Source: an uncultured Saprospiraceae bacterium
GTDB lineage: Bacteria; Bacteroidota; Bacteroidia; Chitinophagales; Saprospiraceae
DNA length: 8,688 nucleotides
Assembly: GCA_938002705.1 (NCBI GenBank)
Contig: CALLAG010000314.1
Location: 1 to 8,688 of the forward strand
Reading direction: 5' to 3'
Made by a program: the position numbers and the translations under genes. Shown piece after piece: positions 7,177 to 8,688 of this stretch (positions are counted from its first letter, which is position 1; every line of letters starts with the position of its first letter). The notes under the pieces were generated by a model, which saw nothing but the letters and a program-made list of their open reading frames with translations, made no database searches and was not told the origin of the DNA.

Positions 7177-7516
7177 AGAGTAAGATTTAATTCGTAATGG
7201 GTTTTTGATTCTCTATTTTTTGCATATTGACATTATTTGTTACACAATCACAGAAACGATCTCATACTATGATTGTTCTATTAGATAAAAATAATGTATT
7301 ACAGAATAGTATTTTCAGATTGCAAAAAGATAACATAAAATAGAATCTGTTAAAGTCATCTTATTAATCAAAGAACATACTATCACATTTACCTTAAGCT
7401 ATAGTTAAATTTTGGCCTATAGGTTAATTTGCAATTAAGCTTATCCTTACAGCTAACCTTACTCCATAATCCGATGTACCTTAGAGATAATTCCTAACCT
7501 TCAAAAACTTAATACT
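7177..7516. promoter_or_regulatory. Divergent intergenic region between the cNMP/AlbA_2 and lipoprotein genes
   Basis: These 340 bases hold no credible open frame. As the shared upstream region of two divergent genes it must contain both promoters. I found no exact match to the Bacteroidota -7 element TAnnTTTG on either strand, only one-mismatch forms such as TTAATTTG at 7424-7431. Two structures stand out: a 7-bp inverted repeat ACAATCA/TGATTGT (7244-7250, 7270-7276) nearer the cNMP gene, and an 18-bp-spaced direct repeat CTATAG..TTAA..TTTG (7399-7414, 7417-7431) nearer the lipoprotein gene. TTAAGCT also occurs twice, at 7394-7400 and 7435-7441. Confidence 0.5.
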
Positions 7517-8188
7517 ATGAAAAACTTCATTGTCTTATTAGGTATTATCTTGCTTACAGTAAGTTGTAAGAGCTTACAATTCTCATCTCTTAACCGGAGC
7601 TCACCACTTGAGAAAAAACTTCCACCACTCGAACCCGCTTTTGATACAGAAAGTTTTGCATTACATTATTCAGACCTATATGATGTACCCAGCATGATAC
7701 TAAGTCGTAATGCAACAGCTATGAATACCGCTATCAACAACGCAACCACAGAACTCAAAATAGCTGAAGATACTAAACGCATATTCGCATCAGAACTCAT
7801 ACGCAACATATCAGAAAGCGTAGGCGAGACCGCTGGCTATGTCGTCTGTAGACGAGGCATAAGATCCAAAGGCATCAAAACTTATATCAATCCGATAGTC
7901 AGCTGGTTGACCTTAGGTATCGCTAACGTTTTTGGATATACGTATGCTACACATAGAGATGAACTGGAAGTCGTCGTAGACATCTACGACCTTAATGATA
8001 AAGTCGTCGGATCATACACTGCTATGGGTTATGGAGAGGCCAAGGTCAGATTCTATAAAGGCTACACAACCACAGATGCTCGTAGGCTGGCCCATGCTCA
8101 TGCATTTACTGAAGCGATGGCAGGTATAAAAGATCAGATAATGAAAAATCAAATTGAGCTATCCAACCTGCTTACCAAAGCTGACTAA
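7517..8188 (+). CDS. Hypothetical lipoprotein
   Basis: The 223-residue product begins MKNFIVLLGIILLTVSCKS, a short basic start, a hydrophobic core and a lipobox-like 'TVSC' with Cys17, so it should be lipidated and membrane-anchored on the periplasmic side. The +2 residue is Lys, not Asp. After a low-complexity linker to about residue 45, a mixed alpha/beta domain contains a hydrophobic turn 'NPIVSWLTLGIANVFGYT' (125-142). Next come strands 'LEVVVDIYDLNDKVVGSYTA' (150-169) and a C-terminal helix rich in Ala and His. The pattern recalls small assembly or transport auxiliary lipoproteins of the YajG/CsgG-like type, but I cannot assign a family. It is a single gene divergent from the cNMP/AlbA_2 gene and convergent with the acetyltransferase. 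Confidence 0.8.
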   Translation: MKNFIVLLGIILLTVSCKSLQFSSLNRSSPLEKKLPPLEPAFDTESFALHYSDLYDVPSMILSRNATAMNTAINNATTELKIAEDTKRIFASELIRNISESVGETAGYVVCRRGIRSKGIKTYINPIVSWLTLGIANVFGYTYATHRDELEVVVDIYDLNDKVVGSYTAMGYGEAKVRFYKGYTTTDARRLAHAHAFTEAMAGIKDQIMKNQIELSNLLTKAD

Positions 8189-8190
8189 AA

Positions 8191-8270
8191 TATATAATCT
8201 GAGTATACACAGCACAGTTCATTCAAGAGCTTGTAAAGAGTAGATCGTGAACTGTGCTAACTCATTATAT
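8191..8270. terminator. Long inverted repeat between convergent genes (possible bidirectional terminator)
   Basis: A perfect 11-bp inverted repeat, AGCACAGTTCA (8211-8221) and TGAACTGTGCT (8248-8258), encloses a 26-nt loop. Outside it GAGT (8201-8204) pairs with ACTC (8260-8263), and ATATAAT (8192-8198) pairs with ATTATAT (8264-8270), with small bulges. The structure fills the gap between the two stop codons and touches the acetyltransferase stop. There is no clean U-tract on either side, so intrinsic termination is likely by position but not proven. Confidence 0.45.
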
Positions 8271-8688
8271 TACAGAATCCACAATACTACTAACGTCACC
8301 ACTTGTCAATTGCTTTACGTGAGCAGTAATCTTACCTATAGGCCAATGCCACCATTCTAATTTTAATAATGATGAGATCTCGCTATCAGTGAATCTCTTC
8401 TTAATAAGCTGAGCAGGATTACCTCCTACGATACTGTAAGGCTCTACATTTTTAGTTACGACAGATTTAGATGCTATGATAGCTCCGTCACCTATCTGCA
8501 CCCCTGGCATTATCGTCGCATTATATCCTATCCACACATCATTGCCTATGACTGTATCACCTTTGACAGGATACGACTTTGATTCCATAGCATCACTCCA
8601 GTCGCCACCGAATATCGCAAACGGATAACTACTCACAGATCGACTGAGATGATTAGCCCCATTCATTATAAAAGTAACATCTGATGCG
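8265..8688 (-). CDS. Vat/CatB-type xenobiotic O-acetyltransferase, N-terminus outside window
   Basis: The frame stays open from the stop at 8265-8267 to the window edge, and the first ATG in view (8664-8666) is internal. Upstream codons read ASDVTFI, so about the last 140 residues are visible. Members of this family are around 210 residues. The sequence has left-handed beta-helix hexapeptide repeats ('VIGNDVWIGYNATIMPGVQI', then 'GDGAIIASKSVVTKNV'), the 'MNGANH' segment carrying the expected catalytic His, 'YPFAIFG', 'YSIVGGNPAQLIKKRF' and a 'WWHWP' tail. This fits acetyl-CoA-dependent cytoplasmic acetyltransferases of the streptogramin-A (Vat) and chloramphenicol (CatB) group, with the MNGANH segment closer to Vat. 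Substrate cannot be set from sequence; many chromosomal homologues are not proven resistance enzymes. Confidence 0.88.
   Translation of the reverse strand, partial: ASDVTFIMNGANHLSRSVSSYPFAIFGGDWSDAMESKSYPVKGDTVIGNDVWIGYNATIMPGVQIGDGAIIASKSVVTKNVEPYSIVGGNPAQLIKKRFTDSEISSLLKLEWWHWPIGKITAHVKQLTSGDVSSIVDSVI

Noticed and set aside
8191..8270. Integron attC site downstream of the acetyltransferase, since related resistance genes are often cassettes.
   Set aside because: The flanks (GAGTTAGC on the minus strand) do not fit the core-site consensus, and the stem is perfect where attC stems carry asymmetric bases.
8265..8666. ATG at 8664-8666 as the true start of the acetyltransferase.
   Set aside because: The frame remains open to the window edge, and the residues before this Met continue the family sequence, so the Met is internal.
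1..8688. CRISPR array, insertion sequence, tRNA or rRNA.
   Set aside because: No short regularly spaced repeats, transposase-like coding or recognisable RNA gene sequence was seen. The only tandem repeats are the 300-bp in-gene units.

Overview
The window looks like a piece of a Bacteroidota genome. The DNA is AT-rich. Genes start behind A/T-rich leaders without clear Shine-Dalgarno sequences. Several proteins belong to families I know mainly from that phylum: a metallophosphoesterase fused to an Omp85 barrel, an AraC regulator with an 'FCI..HD..V.C.GFLF' signature, and small lipoproteins with a hydrophobic central turn. I cannot place it below phylum level.

Layout, left to right. Positions 1-123 hold the C-terminal tail of a + strand gene cut by the window edge. 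Positions 124-461 have no convincing gene, but contain a long imperfect stem-loop (217-280) and a strong intrinsic terminator (392-438) that serves the minus-strand gene to its right. Four minus-strand genes then follow, transcribed right to left: a cNMP-binding/AlbA_2 fusion (6280-7176), a 1228-residue outer-membrane fusion protein (2480-6166), an AraC-family regulator (1540-2388) and a secreted protein of three cupredoxin-like repeats (462-1424). Gaps between them are 91-115 bases. I found no clear terminator between them, so partial co-transcription is possible but unproven. A divergent intergenic region (7177-7516) separates this block from a + strand lipoprotein gene (7517-8188). That gene converges on a minus-strand Vat/CatB-type acetyltransferase gene (8265-8688), whose N-terminus lies beyond the window. 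A long inverted repeat sits between the two convergent genes.

How the genes may work together is inference. The AraC regulator lies directly upstream of the cupredoxin-repeat gene on the same strand and could control it. The large fusion protein is predicted to sit in the outer membrane with phosphatase-like and kinase-like domains in the periplasm. Most of its expected phosphatase metal ligands are replaced, so a binding or sensing role is plausible. The cNMP/AlbA_2 protein looks like a cytoplasmic ligand-responsive regulator without the usual Crp helix-turn-helix. The lipoprotein and the acetyltransferase look like independent accessory genes.

The points most worth a second look are the degenerate phosphatase in the 1228-residue fusion, the cNMP/AlbA_2 architecture, the copper-ligand loss and mosaic history of the triple repeat, and an out-of-frame beta-strand-like coding remnant just after the fusion gene.
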